From: a virus
DNA length: 20,435 nt
Reading direction: 5' to 3' (one strand)
Virus record (IMG/VR): IMGVR_UViG_3300033146_002345
Location: 1-20,435 of that record
The notes beneath the pieces were generated by a model. That model saw only the letters and a list, made by a program, of their open reading frames with translations. It had not been told where the DNA came from and searched no databases. How positions within the stretch are numbered: the stretch's first letter is position 1; each line of letters starts with the position of its first letter. Positions 7,421 to 14,651 of the stretch are shown one piece after another. A program made the translations under genes and the position numbers.

Positions 7421-8281
7421 CTAAACTAAATTTATACTACACCCACAATTTGGGTGGGGATAACTTGGAATTGTTTTATCGGTGTAATATTTATGTTCTG
7501 CGTATACATCACATATATCTTTCTGTCGTCCTGCGATAGTAGATAACACCCACTCAAACTTTAATCCTTTAGGTAATTTATTGTTCTTTTTTAAATATTT
7601 AAACAACTCTTTAGGTACTTCTTGAGCGGTTCTATTTATCTCTGATACTGCTACAACCGTAGCAGGTCTTAAACCGTTTCTTCCTTGATAAGTTCCTAGT
7701 AAGTATTTTTTTATTTGTTCTGTTTTTAAGGGAATAGACATCTTCTTACTAAGTATTTTTTTTAAGTCTAACTTAGAAATATTTGATAGTCTGTGTATTC
7801 TTTTATTAAGTGTTAATCCTTTGAATACCTTATTCGCATCTAATCCCGCTAATAACTTAGTTTTTTCTGCTTTAGATAAGTTTAAACCTAAAAGTTTTAG
7901 CTGTCTATTTAACTCTGTTATTTTAGCTTCTTCTATCCCTTTGTAAACTATTGTTTTAACTGAGTCGTAAGTGCTATTTATAATTAGTTGGGATTTCAAG
8001 CTATTACTTGTTTTAGTGTTTTCTAGTATACTACTTAAATTATTGGGTATAATACTAGCTTTAAGTTGGCTTCTAATCGCTAGAATAAGCAACCCCTTAG
8101 GGGTATTTAAGTTACTATAATTGCTATTTTGAGGAGCTAATTCTTTACTTTCTTCTTCTAATACTTCTTTTTTATCTTCTTCTGTTGTAGTAACAATTAG
8201 TTCTTCTTTAATTCCTAAACTTTGTTTTAATTTAGTTATCTCTGAGGTAACTTTAGAGATAATATCGGCTTCTGTACTCAT
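7421..8281 (-). CDS. Head morphogenesis protein (SPP1 gp7 / Mu F-like minor head protein)
   Basis: The 286-residue protein ends with the hallmark of the Mu F/SPP1 gp7 family: a Trp-containing strand (GLKFEWVLSTIAGRQKDIC), then a segment ending IPSYPHPNCGCSINLV, with C257, H276, C279 and C281 as the likely conserved residues. Residues 1-60 are Glu/Lys rich and variable. Residues 110-230 are helical and include RTAQEVPKELFKYLKKNN, part of the family core. These proteins bind the portal and DNA inside the head. The family is usually encoded directly after the portal, whereas here about 4.8 kb of other genes intervene. The ribosome binding site is weak. Confidence 0.8.
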   Translation of the reverse strand: MSTEADIISKVTSEITKLKQSLGIKEELIVTTTEEDKKEVLEEESKELAPQNSNYSNLNTPKGLLILAIRSQLKASIIPNNLSSILENTKTSNSLKSQLIINSTYDSVKTIVYKGIEEAKITELNRQLKLLGLNLSKAEKTKLLAGLDANKVFKGLTLNKRIHRLSNISKLDLKKILSKKMSIPLKTEQIKKYLLGTYQGRNGLRPATVVAVSEINRTAQEVPKELFKYLKKNNKLPKGLKFEWVLSTIAGRQKDICDVYAEHKYYTDKTIPSYPHPNCGCSINLV

Positions 8282-8287
8282 TTTATA

Positions 8288-8584
8288 CTACTTAAACTTT
8301 TCTGATACTACTAGTGTAGCTGTTTCACTTTTACCATGCCAATCTGGCATTTTTATCTCTGCTTGCAACTTCCATCTTCCTTCTCCTGTTAAATCATTTT
8401 CTTCTGTTATATAGTATAAATAATTAGTATTTGAGTCTACTACTCCCTCCCAAATTCCTGTTTTACCTTTAGGAGTTTTATAGTGTATTCTTTTAATAGT
8501 AGCTATTGAAATGTCTTCTTTTAGGTCTAAAATAATTTTAGTACCTATATCTTTCTCGTATATTTTATTCTCTTGTGTTGACAT
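8288..8584 (-). CDS. Beta-rich virion-type protein (baseplate/fibre accessory-like)
   Basis: This 98-residue protein matches a type often seen among phage fibre and baseplate genes: an N-terminal KDIGTKIILDLKEDIS, then a predicted strand followed by HYKTPKGKTGIWEGVV, YYITEENDLTGEGRWKLQAE, and a final strand with TATLVVSEKFK. The aromatic-turn pattern (TGEGRWKLQ) is characteristic of a small immunoglobulin-like sandwich. It probably decorates the virion or supports receptor-binding proteins. The ATG abuts the preceding stop (TAGATG). I infer structural function from this pattern and from the surrounding fibre-like genes. Confidence 0.6.
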   Translation of the reverse strand: MSTQENKIYEKDIGTKIILDLKEDISIATIKRIHYKTPKGKTGIWEGVVDSNTNYLYYITEENDLTGEGRWKLQAEIKMPDWHGKSETATLVVSEKFK

Positions 8585-8746
8585 CTAATCCTCCAAATCT
8601 ATCTTTGAGTTTAAAGTTATTATTTTAACTAAACAAGTATTTATTAGTTGTGTTTTCACTAGTTTAGTACTTAAAACTATTTCTTTACTTAAAGTTGTTT
8701 CCAACTTAATCTCTTTTCTTATGGGTGTATTTAATATTACTTGCAT
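8585..8746 (-). CDS. Small beta-pattern protein, unknown
   Basis: A 53-residue open frame starts at ATG 8744-8746, overlapping the preceding stop (TAATG) and ending directly at the next gene (TAGATG). The sequence alternates hydrophobic and polar residues, with repeated short motifs of the type KEIxLxT (RKEIKLETTLSKEIVLSTKL), suggesting beta strands or a tiny repeat fold. There is no signal peptide or membrane segment. Tight coupling on both sides, with no spare bases, is the main evidence that it is real. Function is unknown; it may be a small virion component. Confidence 0.6.
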   Translation of the reverse strand: MQVILNTPIRKEIKLETTLSKEIVLSTKLVKTQLINTCLVKIITLNSKIDLED

Positions 8747-8895
8747 TACTTACTCCCTAATCTTGAGGTTAATATTATCTGCTTAGTTATTTTAGACACT
8801 TTTATTATTACTTCTCTAATCCCTTGAAAAAATCCTGTCTTTAATCCTTGCGTTATTATATAGTTACTACCTAAACCTTTTGTTACTAAACTCAT
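8746..8895 (-). CDS. Small basic protein, unknown
   Basis: A 49-residue frame begins at ATG 8893-8895, which overlaps the stop of the preceding gene (ATGA), and ends in TAATG with the next gene. It has a short Gly-rich start (KGLGSNYIITQGLKTGFFQG) and then a basic helix-like end (REVIIKVSKITKQIILTSR). No known family is recognised. Overlapping start and stop signals on both sides argue for a translated, coupled gene in the fibre-like block rather than spacer DNA. Confidence 0.58.
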   Translation of the reverse strand: MSLVTKGLGSNYIITQGLKTGFFQGIREVIIKVSKITKQIILTSRLGSK

Positions 8896-9302
8896 ACTGG
8901 AAACCTTTCTGCGGGTTCTGAGGAGGTAGGATTACCTGCACCATCTTTTAAATCGAATACAGCTATTGGGGTAACATTATCTTTATTATAAAAACTTAAT
9001 TGATTGTTTTGTATTCTCCATCTACCTTTCTCTATTTGTTTTATAAACTCTGAAGACATATCTACTGTTCCATCTTGGTATCTTATGTCTAAAGAAAGTG
9101 AATCCCCTCCGTCACAACTAACAACATAATCTTTAGTTAATTCAGCATTAAAATCGTATTTATACCAACCGTTAGCAATCTCTTCCATCTCATCTAAATC
9201 TACTACTTTTAAATTAGATTCTACTTCCCATATCTCTAGTAGTGGAGTTAAACCTAAAATAGGTTCTCCGTATCCTGTCATAAACTTTGACGTTAAAAAC
9301 AT
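8892..9302 (-). CDS. Virion-associated protein of a type common in phage fibre/accessory clusters
   Basis: The 136-residue protein begins MFLTSKFMTGYGEPILGLTP and has the layout of a beta-rich phage protein: NGWYKYDFNAELTKDYVVSC, then a DGGDSL turn, and a C-terminal segment RWRIQNNQLSFYNKDNVTPI followed by a FDLKDGAGNPT strand. The WRI-NNQ-x-FY-DxVTPI pattern recurs in phage proteins encoded near portal and fibre genes. It is probably a virion decoration or fibre attachment protein. GAGGATAACC precedes the ATG. The next gene's ATG overlaps its stop. The exact partner is unknown. Confidence 0.62.
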   Translation of the reverse strand: MFLTSKFMTGYGEPILGLTPLLEIWEVESNLKVVDLDEMEEIANGWYKYDFNAELTKDYVVSCDGGDSLSLDIRYQDGTVDMSSEFIKQIEKGRWRIQNNQLSFYNKDNVTPIAVFDLKDGAGNPTSSEPAERFPV

Positions 9303-9317
9303 AGGTTATCCTCTATA

Positions 9318-9482
9318 CTAACTTCTTGTTAGTGCTTTAACTAGTAACTCTTGTATCTCTTTTGTTGAGATTTTATCTCTAAGTTTAACTTTATTAACTT
9401 TCTTACTAATACTTACCTCAACTCCCTTTTCATCATTAAAACCGTTATACTCTATAATTTTACTTGGGGTGCTTTTTTTCAC
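9318..9482 (-). CDS. Small basic protein starting with GTG, unknown
   Basis: A 54-residue frame starts with GTG at 9480-9482, overlapping the preceding TAG stop, with GGAGAAGAC just upstream as a good ribosome binding site. It is lysine-rich: KKSTPSKIIEYNGFNDEKG, then VSISKKVNKVKLRDKI and a short C-terminal helix (TKEIQELLVKALTR). No ATG exists that would fit better. Family and function are not recognised. It forms part of a run of small coupled genes in the structural operon. Confidence 0.6.
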   Translation of the reverse strand: MKKSTPSKIIEYNGFNDEKGVEVSISKKVNKVKLRDKISTKEIQELLVKALTRS

Positions 9483-10144
9483 TAGTCTTCTCCTATAAAT
9501 CCGAACATTGTAGCTTTTATATTCATATCAGTAACTCCAAAAGAATTATAAGCAATTCTAATAAATAACCCTAATGGAATATTTAATTTACTACCATATA
9601 TACTTTCAAAACCGTTATCTTTTTCCCAAACATAAGACTTCTTAACAAATTTATTTATCTCAATTACATCTGTTCCAACTGTTAGTCCATAAGTTGAGAA
9701 TAAGCCTAACACATCATTTTTATCTATAACAGATATTTCTATATAGTCTTCTAAGTTTGCTTGTTCCCAATTATATACAGAGTAAGTACCTGAAACTAGT
9801 TTGTATATTTCTGTCATCTCTATATCAAAAAATGAAACTTCTCCTGCTGGGCATAAATGTTTACTCCCACTCCACAGAGGTAACTCATTTGTTTCACCAA
9901 AAGTTAGGCTTACACTTGTAGCCCCATCACTTGAATATCCTCTAAGATTAAACTTTGATTTATATGTTTCAAAATCAGCTACAATATCTAAATCTTCTTT
10001 GTCTATTATAGTAGAAGCAGTCAATCCGTCAATCAATGTCCATAAAAAATATTCTTCTGCATTTTCTGTAAAGTATAGTTTTGAAACACTTAAACTGATA
10101 AATGTTTTAAACTCTTCCCAGTTGATTTCTCTTTCCATTTCCAT
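9482..10144 (-). CDS. Putative virion structural protein, beta-rich
   Basis: This 220-residue protein is rich in aromatic residues and predicted strands. Features include a helical N-terminus (EREINWEEFKTFI), a central ATSVSLTFGETNELPLWS, SFFDIEMTEIYKLVSGTYS, and near the end EINKFVKKSYVWEKDNGF, then GLFIRIAYNSFGVTDMNIK, a pattern seen in phage virion proteins of unknown position. It probably belongs to a fibre or decoration apparatus. Two ATGs (M1 and M3) are possible; the first follows AGAAGG and overlaps the upstream stop (TAAATG), so it is preferred. No enzyme motif is present. Confidence 0.55.
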   Translation of the reverse strand: MEMEREINWEEFKTFISLSVSKLYFTENAEEYFLWTLIDGLTASTIIDKEDLDIVADFETYKSKFNLRGYSSDGATSVSLTFGETNELPLWSGSKHLCPAGEVSFFDIEMTEIYKLVSGTYSVYNWEQANLEDYIEISVIDKNDVLGLFSTYGLTVGTDVIEINKFVKKSYVWEKDNGFESIYGSKLNIPLGLFIRIAYNSFGVTDMNIKATMFGFIGED

Positions 10145-10514
10145 TTACCTACCTTCTCTATATAGCATTAAGCCGTAATTGAAATATCTATTATTACTTT
10201 TATAGGCAGTAACAAACACCTCAAAACCGTCTTCAAAATCTATCTCTTTGTTAAAACTAAATATATTTTCTCCACCGTTAAAATCTAATGTAAATGGCGT
10301 ATTAGATGAATCTCGTTTATATTTTAAGCTATTTTTTAAAGAAGAAAAATCTAAATCAAAATACTATAACTAATTTCACATTATATTCTTTTGTACTACA
10401 AGTTAAGCTGAAAAAATCAATCTTTCCACCTTTATTATTTTCGTAAGAAAATATCAAGGTGTCCACTTGTTTAACTAGTTTGAATCTGTCTTCTACTACT
10501 ATTGATTTATACAT
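10145..10514 (-). CDS. Frame-shifted virion-type gene; possible +1 programmed frameshift at TTT TGA T
   Basis: The zero frame starts at ATG 10512-10514, overlapping the previous stop, and gives 52 residues (MYKSIVVEDRF... to ...KLVIVF) before TGA at 10356-10358. The +1 frame then stays open for 70 more residues (DLDFSSLKNSLKYKRDSSNT onwards), ending EGR with TAA immediately before the next ATG. Together they make one 122-residue beta-rich protein occupying the whole slot between neighbours. The shift falls in TTTT just before the stop: tRNA-Phe on UUU can re-pair with UUU one base on. This is either prfB-like programmed +1 frameshifting without an obvious stimulatory Shine-Dalgarno, a one-base insertion, or an assembly error. 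The product resembles neighbouring virion accessory proteins in composition; no function is recognised. Confidence 0.6.
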
Positions 10515-10941
10515 AATAACCCCACCATTTTGTAAAAATAACTCTTCTTCCAGAACCCATTCTAGTAGCTACTAAGATAATACTAGCAACTCCATCTCCT
10601 GTAAACTGTTCCGCTATTTGGTCGTTTGAATCATTCGCCTCTAAAATGACTTTAAACAAAAGACTTTCGGCTCCATCTAAGCTACCACTTGGGGCGTAAA
10701 ATAATTCTACCATTGAAGATGAATTTGCTCTCTCACAAGTCATAGATAAGCCTGTTATTTTTAAACTCGCCCCGTTTGGAATAATATAAACATCTTGCTC
10801 AGAGCTATTACCTGAAATATCTTCATCTATAAATCTTTTTACCGCTGTTGTTCCTGTTGGAGGAGTTAAAGCTTGAGTCTCTACTTTCAGTCTTTCATCC
10901 TCTACTCCTACACCATCAATTTCTATTATATTAAAGCTCAC
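10507..10941 (-). CDS. Putative beta-sandwich virion protein (GTG start)
   Basis: This 144-residue protein starts with GTG, preceded by AAGGAG at good spacing, and overlaps the upstream gene by 11 bases. It is strand-rich: DEDISGNSSEQDVYIIPNGA, then SLKITGLSMTCERANSSSM, LFYAPSGSLDGAESLLFKV and a Gly-rich GDGVASIILVATRMGSGRR ending FTKWWGYYV. The pattern suggests a jelly-roll or beta-sandwich head/fibre decoration domain. It lies between the fibre-adaptor-like gene and the frame-shifted gene in the structural operon. No known family is recognised with certainty. Confidence 0.58.
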   Translation of the reverse strand: MSFNIIEIDGVGVEDERLKVETQALTPPTGTTAVKRFIDEDISGNSSEQDVYIIPNGASLKITGLSMTCERANSSSMVELFYAPSGSLDGAESLLFKVILEANDSNDQIAEQFTGDGVASIILVATRMGSGRRVIFTKWWGYYV

Positions 10942-11263
10942 TATAGTCTCCTTCTATACTGGAAACTTTTCCATTAATCCTGTGTATATTTTCTACTAGA
11001 CTTCTAAAAAGTATCCCTTCGGCGTTATAAAATAAAGTTGTGTATTCGGTTACTTGATTATTAAATCTTGTGTAGGTTATTTTTTTAATTAAGTTTAAAT
11101 TAGAGGTATTAGTCCAAGTTTCTTCGCTCACTAAATTGTTTACTTTAGTAACTTCATAAATGAAATCTACCGGTGGGGTATTTGTCAATAATGAGGGGTC
11201 TAAATCTACTGCTTTTATTGACCCATCTGCTATTTCATCCCCTGTTAGTTGTGTTCTTGGCAT
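10931..11263 (-). CDS. Fibre-associated protein with an IADGSI motif
   Basis: The 110-residue protein opens with LTGDEIADGSIKAVDLDPS, a motif of the family xIADGSIxxxDLDxxL found in phage fibre and head-fibre proteins, where short parallel beta-strand repeats link domains. A related sequence (SAKLADNSVTVSKIDF) occurs in the 370-residue fibre-like protein two genes upstream. The rest (DFIYEVTKVNNLVSEETWTN, then strands with ITYTRFNNQVTEYTTLFYN) is beta-rich. It is probably a short fibre or connector. Spacing and coupling place it in the structural operon. The start follows AGGTAAC. Confidence 0.6.
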   Translation of the reverse strand: MPRTQLTGDEIADGSIKAVDLDPSLLTNTPPVDFIYEVTKVNNLVSEETWTNTSNLNLIKKITYTRFNNQVTEYTTLFYNAEGILFRSLVENIHRINGKVSSIEGDYSEL

Positions 11264-11272
11264 ATTAGTTAC

Positions 11273-11806
11273 CTATTTTAGTTTTACTTTCACTTCTTCA
11301 AAATTACTACTTTCTTTTATCTTTTGGAATAAATCTTTTATAATTTTATAATCATGTATGCTAACTTTGTTAAACTCTTTTAATTTTAGCTCATCTCTTA
11401 AATAGTATAATACTAATTCTGCACATACCACATTCTTTCTTCCATCTTCTAGCGGATTTACAACTATTTTACCTGTAAAAAGTTTAACTATCGCAACCCA
11501 TACATAACCTATAATTTGTTTAATACTATAGTTATTTCCGTAATATTTATTAAGAATACTTTCTACTGCAAGGTTTATTTCTTTTTTACTACTTTTAATT
11601 TTAAACCAAGTAATTTCTTTTTTCTTCTTTGCTCCTAATCTAGTTAAGGATACTTTAGGGATTACAGCTTCTAAAAGAAAATTATCACTATACCCCATCG
11701 TTGTGTGTGAAAATATTGTTTTACCGAAAAGTTTAATTAACAGAGAGAATATTCCTTTACCTTGAACAAAGCCTACTAATCCTTTACATGAAGTTACTGT
11801 TTTCAT
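11273..11806 (-). CDS. Permuted papain-like (NlpC/P60-type) cysteine hydrolase
   Basis: This 177-residue protein has the layout of permuted NlpC/P60 or YiiX-like enzymes: a glycine-rich N-terminus (GLVGFVQGKGIFS), His34 in FSHTTMGY, Glu46 in FLLEAVIP, and Cys128 in NVVCAELVLYYL, where the Cys-x-Glu-Leu pattern marks the nucleophile helix. In the family these cleave amide or thioester bonds in peptidoglycan peptides, lipids or proteins. Encoded between fibre-like genes, it could be a virion-borne cell-wall enzyme or an enzyme that helps DNA entry. No signal peptide is seen. The ATG follows AAGGAC. A hairpin precedes the gene. Confidence 0.68.
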   Translation of the reverse strand: MKTVTSCKGLVGFVQGKGIFSLLIKLFGKTIFSHTTMGYSDNFLLEAVIPKVSLTRLGAKKKKEITWFKIKSSKKEINLAVESILNKYYGNNYSIKQIIGYVWVAIVKLFTGKIVVNPLEDGRKNVVCAELVLYYLRDELKLKEFNKVSIHDYKIIKDLFQKIKESSNFEEVKVKLK

Positions 11807-11820
11807 TTTATGTCCTTAAA

Positions 11821-11846
11821 TAAGGGCTACAATTAAGTAGCCCTTA
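11821..11846 (-). terminator. Hairpin downstream of the fibre-like gene
   Basis: A 10-bp perfect inverted repeat, TAAGGGCTAC (11821-11830) with GTAGCCCTTA (11837-11846), encloses a 6-base loop. On the transcribed strand it is followed by TTTAAGGAC, giving only a short U-tract that merges with the next gene's ribosome binding site. It probably acts as a partial terminator or 3'-end protector for the fibre-like transcript, reducing but not preventing expression of the hydrolase gene. Confidence 0.6.
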
Positions 11847-11853
11847 AAATTAT

Positions 11854-12966
11854 TTAGTACTGATAATCTACAAGTACAACATCCTCGAACCCTGGGTTCG
11901 TTTTTAACGTTGCAGCGAAAGTAATATTTCCGCCTACAATAGTATAATCGTTACCTGCACCTGGAACTTGTCGCATACCGTTTAAGAATACTGCTTGAGT
12001 ATTCGCAATAGGTGTGTTAGCTAAAGAAACTGCTGCTGAACCATTCGTAACAGTAGGTATTTCATTCATTACCTGAATGAATGAGGGAACAGAAGCTTCT
12101 AATTCTTCTAGAGCATCCATTACATTTGTAGCTGCACCTTGGTAAGTATTAGTTCCATCGAAACCGATGTCCCCAGCACTTACTTGTGTAGCACCTGTAC
12201 CGAAATCAATTTTAGATACTGTAACTGAATTATCGGCTAATTTTGCTGAGGTTATACCTAAATCTTTTACATTAAGAATATCGGCAGTAATCTCAACAGT
12301 AGAATTGTCCACATTAACTGAAAAGTCTGAACCTGTAAGAGTTAGACCGTTTCCAGCGGTATAAAGTCCGCCACCGCTTGTCTGACCAAACTGTACTGCT
12401 GTGGTATCTACAACAATATCATCTGGTGTAATCGCTGTCCAATTTGAACCAGCTTGAGTACCTTCACCAACGTATACTGTTAAACCGTTTGTAAACTCGG
12501 CATCTTCATCTGCATCAGTTGAACGAGTTAACTCCCATGCGGTAGCCCCATCACCTAAGACAGTAACAGTATAAAGACCGTGGTCTATATTGGAAGCTGC
12601 TTCATCTTTTACTAAGACTCTATCTCCTAATGCAACTGCAACTCCGTCTATAGTTAAAACTCCGACTGCATCTGCTGTTAAAGTTTTACCTTCTCCGCTA
12701 CCGGCTGCTGTATAAGCATCTAAAGCTGCTACTGTTGCTAAGCGTACGCTTTCTTTATCGTCTCTATTTGAACCGATAGCATCTGCGTAAGCTTTTGTAA
12801 CTGCATCTGAAGGATTTACTGGGTCTTTAAGCCCTGTAATTGTAGCGTCTTCATTACCGTTAGTAATATTCCAATCTGCTCCACCTAAAAAGTTCAATAC
12901 TAACTTGACTTTGTCGATGGTTAGGTTCATTATTTGTGCTAAACCGTTTAATCTTGTAACTGACAT
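11854..12966 (-). CDS. Head or tail fibre protein
   Basis: This 370-residue protein has the modules of phage fibres. Residues 45-65 carry LKDPVNPSDAVTKAYADA, the common shaft linker. Residues 73-195 contain the repeated fibre domain with VRLATVAALDAY, LTADAVGVLTIDGVAV, GDRVLVKDEAASNIDHGLY and AWELTRSTDADEDAEF. Residues 238-254 hold TSAKLADNSVTVSKIDF. The C-terminus (AVFLNGMRQVPGAGNDYTI then a strand-rich end) is a widespread fibre tip or anchoring module. It may bind the head or be a receptor-binding fibre; its place after the portal favours a head fibre. It has higher Ala/Gly/Thr content than its neighbours. AGGAGAAAATT precedes the ATG. Confidence 0.8.
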   Translation of the reverse strand: MSVTRLNGLAQIMNLTIDKVKLVLNFLGGADWNITNGNEDATITGLKDPVNPSDAVTKAYADAIGSNRDDKESVRLATVAALDAYTAAGSGEGKTLTADAVGVLTIDGVAVALGDRVLVKDEAASNIDHGLYTVTVLGDGATAWELTRSTDADEDAEFTNGLTVYVGEGTQAGSNWTAITPDDIVVDTTAVQFGQTSGGGLYTAGNGLTLTGSDFSVNVDNSTVEITADILNVKDLGITSAKLADNSVTVSKIDFGTGATQVSAGDIGFDGTNTYQGAATNVMDALEELEASVPSFIQVMNEIPTVTNGSAAVSLANTPIANTQAVFLNGMRQVPGAGNDYTIVGGNITFAATLKTNPGFEDVVLVDYQY

Positions 12967-13057
12967 AATTTTCTCCTATTATATTTAAACTTTTCTGATA
13001 TTCTCCTGCTGAAATTATTTTCTTCTGTGTGAAGTCCTTATGCTATTTAATTTATAA

Positions 13058-14560
13058 CTAAAGCTCATTTTCTTCTTTAATCTTAGTGCCTTTGGACATA
13101 CCTTCTGATACATCTGCACTAGTTTCCCCGTAAATTTCTGTTACGGATTCTAATATTTTTTTAGCTACTTCTTCGTCTACTTCTTTAAGTAACTCTTCTA
13201 TGTTATCTTCACCTAGTTCTCTTAAAGCTCTTTTTCTAGATAATAAGCCTAACTGTATTCTTTCTGCAATCATTTGTAACTGTAACATCTTGTCTTTAGG
13301 TAAATAATCTGCAAATTCAACTAAGAATAAACTTTTAAGTGTTTCATCCTTATGTTTAAACTTAATCTCTGGATTCAATGTTATCTTGGATATTGCTGAA
13401 ACTAACTCACCTGTATTTACATAAACATCGTCTTCTATTAAATCTGTACTTGAATACTTCCTTTCTACTGCTTCAGTTAATAAAAGGCTTAACCTTATTG
13501 CTTCTGCTAAACCTCTGGAATAAAAAATTGCTTTTCTATCGGTTAATTCTATTAAAGGCATTAAGTTCATATGTAATGCTACACCTGTTGTGTTAGAAAT
13601 ATTTTTATTACCTGTAACAGAATCTATAGGTATACTACTTACTTCGTGAATAGCTTCATCCATATAAGATATAAATTTTTGTTGTGCGGGAAAGTCTGTA
13701 TCTAGGATTAAATTTTCGACCCTTGCTTTTAAGGGTAAGTTACCCCAAAGTTTATTAACACCTTTTTCCATATCTGAAATTCTAGCTCCGAATAATAAAG
13801 TTATAGGGTCTCCATGATAGTCTACATCATCTGAAAATCTTCTTATTTGATGATTTAAAAGATAGTTTAAATCTTTTATCTGCTTAATATCACTTATCCC
13901 ATATATATCATTTCCTGAGGGAAGATTTTTTATATGTACAAAAGGAACTTCTCCTAGTAAGTTATCTCCGGAAGCTTTTTCATCTTTTTTATTATCTGTA
14001 AATATTTCTACTTTATCTTTAGTCCATCTTTCTGAATAGCTATGTTTTTTGTTACCTTCATAGTATTCATAACTTACTAGAACTTCGTTCGGAATATTAT
14101 TAACACCTTCCTCAATAATAGTTATATCTCTACTATCTTGAACTTCTAATCTTACACCTAGAGGAACTCTTTCATCGAATACTATCTTTATAAAACAATC
14201 TCCTGTAACACTACCTACTTGCACAGTATTAAACCCTAAAACATCTTTCCCGCCGGAATTTTCTAATATCTGATTTATATAGGGGGAAAGAATATTTTCA
14301 ACTTCTTCTGTAACATAATTAACAGTAAAAGGTTTTCCCACTAAAAATGCTATCGACTTATTAACTATTGTGTATATTTTATTTTTGCTTGGAGTTGGTT
14401 TGTCTTCGTCTTCTTCGTAATCTTCCCATAAGTAACCTTTGTATAACTTCCAAAATAACGAATACTCTTCAATCCTTTCTTTATTATACGCTTCCAATAT
14501 AGGATTTGCTTCTGAGTTATCTTTATCTGTAAGGTTATTTAGTTCTTCTTGACTTCCCAT
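13058..14560 (-). CDS. Portal protein (SPP1 gp6-like)
   Basis: The 500-residue protein has the typical size of SPP1 gp6-like portals, which form the dodecameric ring for DNA packaging and ejection. Visible features are: NKIYTIVNKSIAFLVGKPFT (residues 60-79), a wing region with VTGDCFIKIVFDERVPLGVR (119-138), the PFVHIKNLPSG stretch followed by DIKQIKDLNYLLNHQIRRFS in the stem region, and the tunnel-loop helix area with SNTTGVALHMNLMPLIELTD. The C-terminus is acidic and helical. It opens the main structural transcription unit and is preceded by a near-consensus promoter and by AGGGG. A 91-base gap to the fibre gene holds no recognisable feature. Confidence 0.9.
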   Translation of the reverse strand: MGSQEELNNLTDKDNSEANPILEAYNKERIEEYSLFWKLYKGYLWEDYEEDEDKPTPSKNKIYTIVNKSIAFLVGKPFTVNYVTEEVENILSPYINQILENSGGKDVLGFNTVQVGSVTGDCFIKIVFDERVPLGVRLEVQDSRDITIIEEGVNNIPNEVLVSYEYYEGNKKHSYSERWTKDKVEIFTDNKKDEKASGDNLLGEVPFVHIKNLPSGNDIYGISDIKQIKDLNYLLNHQIRRFSDDVDYHGDPITLLFGARISDMEKGVNKLWGNLPLKARVENLILDTDFPAQQKFISYMDEAIHEVSSIPIDSVTGNKNISNTTGVALHMNLMPLIELTDRKAIFYSRGLAEAIRLSLLLTEAVERKYSSTDLIEDDVYVNTGELVSAISKITLNPEIKFKHKDETLKSLFLVEFADYLPKDKMLQLQMIAERIQLGLLSRKRALRELGEDNIEELLKEVDEEVAKKILESVTEIYGETSADVSEGMSKGTKIKEENEL

Positions 14561-14594
14561 TTATTACCCCTAAAGTTTTAAACTTGTAAAGGTA

Positions 14595-14623
14595 ATTATA
14601 GTTGTACTTATCTAGTAAGTCAA
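14595..14623 (-). promoter_or_regulatory. Sigma-70-type promoter for the portal and structural genes
   Basis: On the minus strand TTGACT (14618-14623) and a perfect TATAAT (14595-14600) are separated by exactly 17 bases. The predicted transcript starts near 14588, leaving a leader of about 28 bases with AGGGG before the portal ATG. This is the best promoter match seen in the window. Confidence 0.72.
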
Positions 14624-14651
14624 GAATAAACAATCTTTATACTTAGTTTGC

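Noticed and set aside
13378-13596. Plus-strand leucine-rich frame inside the portal gene
   Set aside because: It is antisense to a well-recognised portal, has no ribosome binding site, and reflects the codon use of the portal on the other strand.
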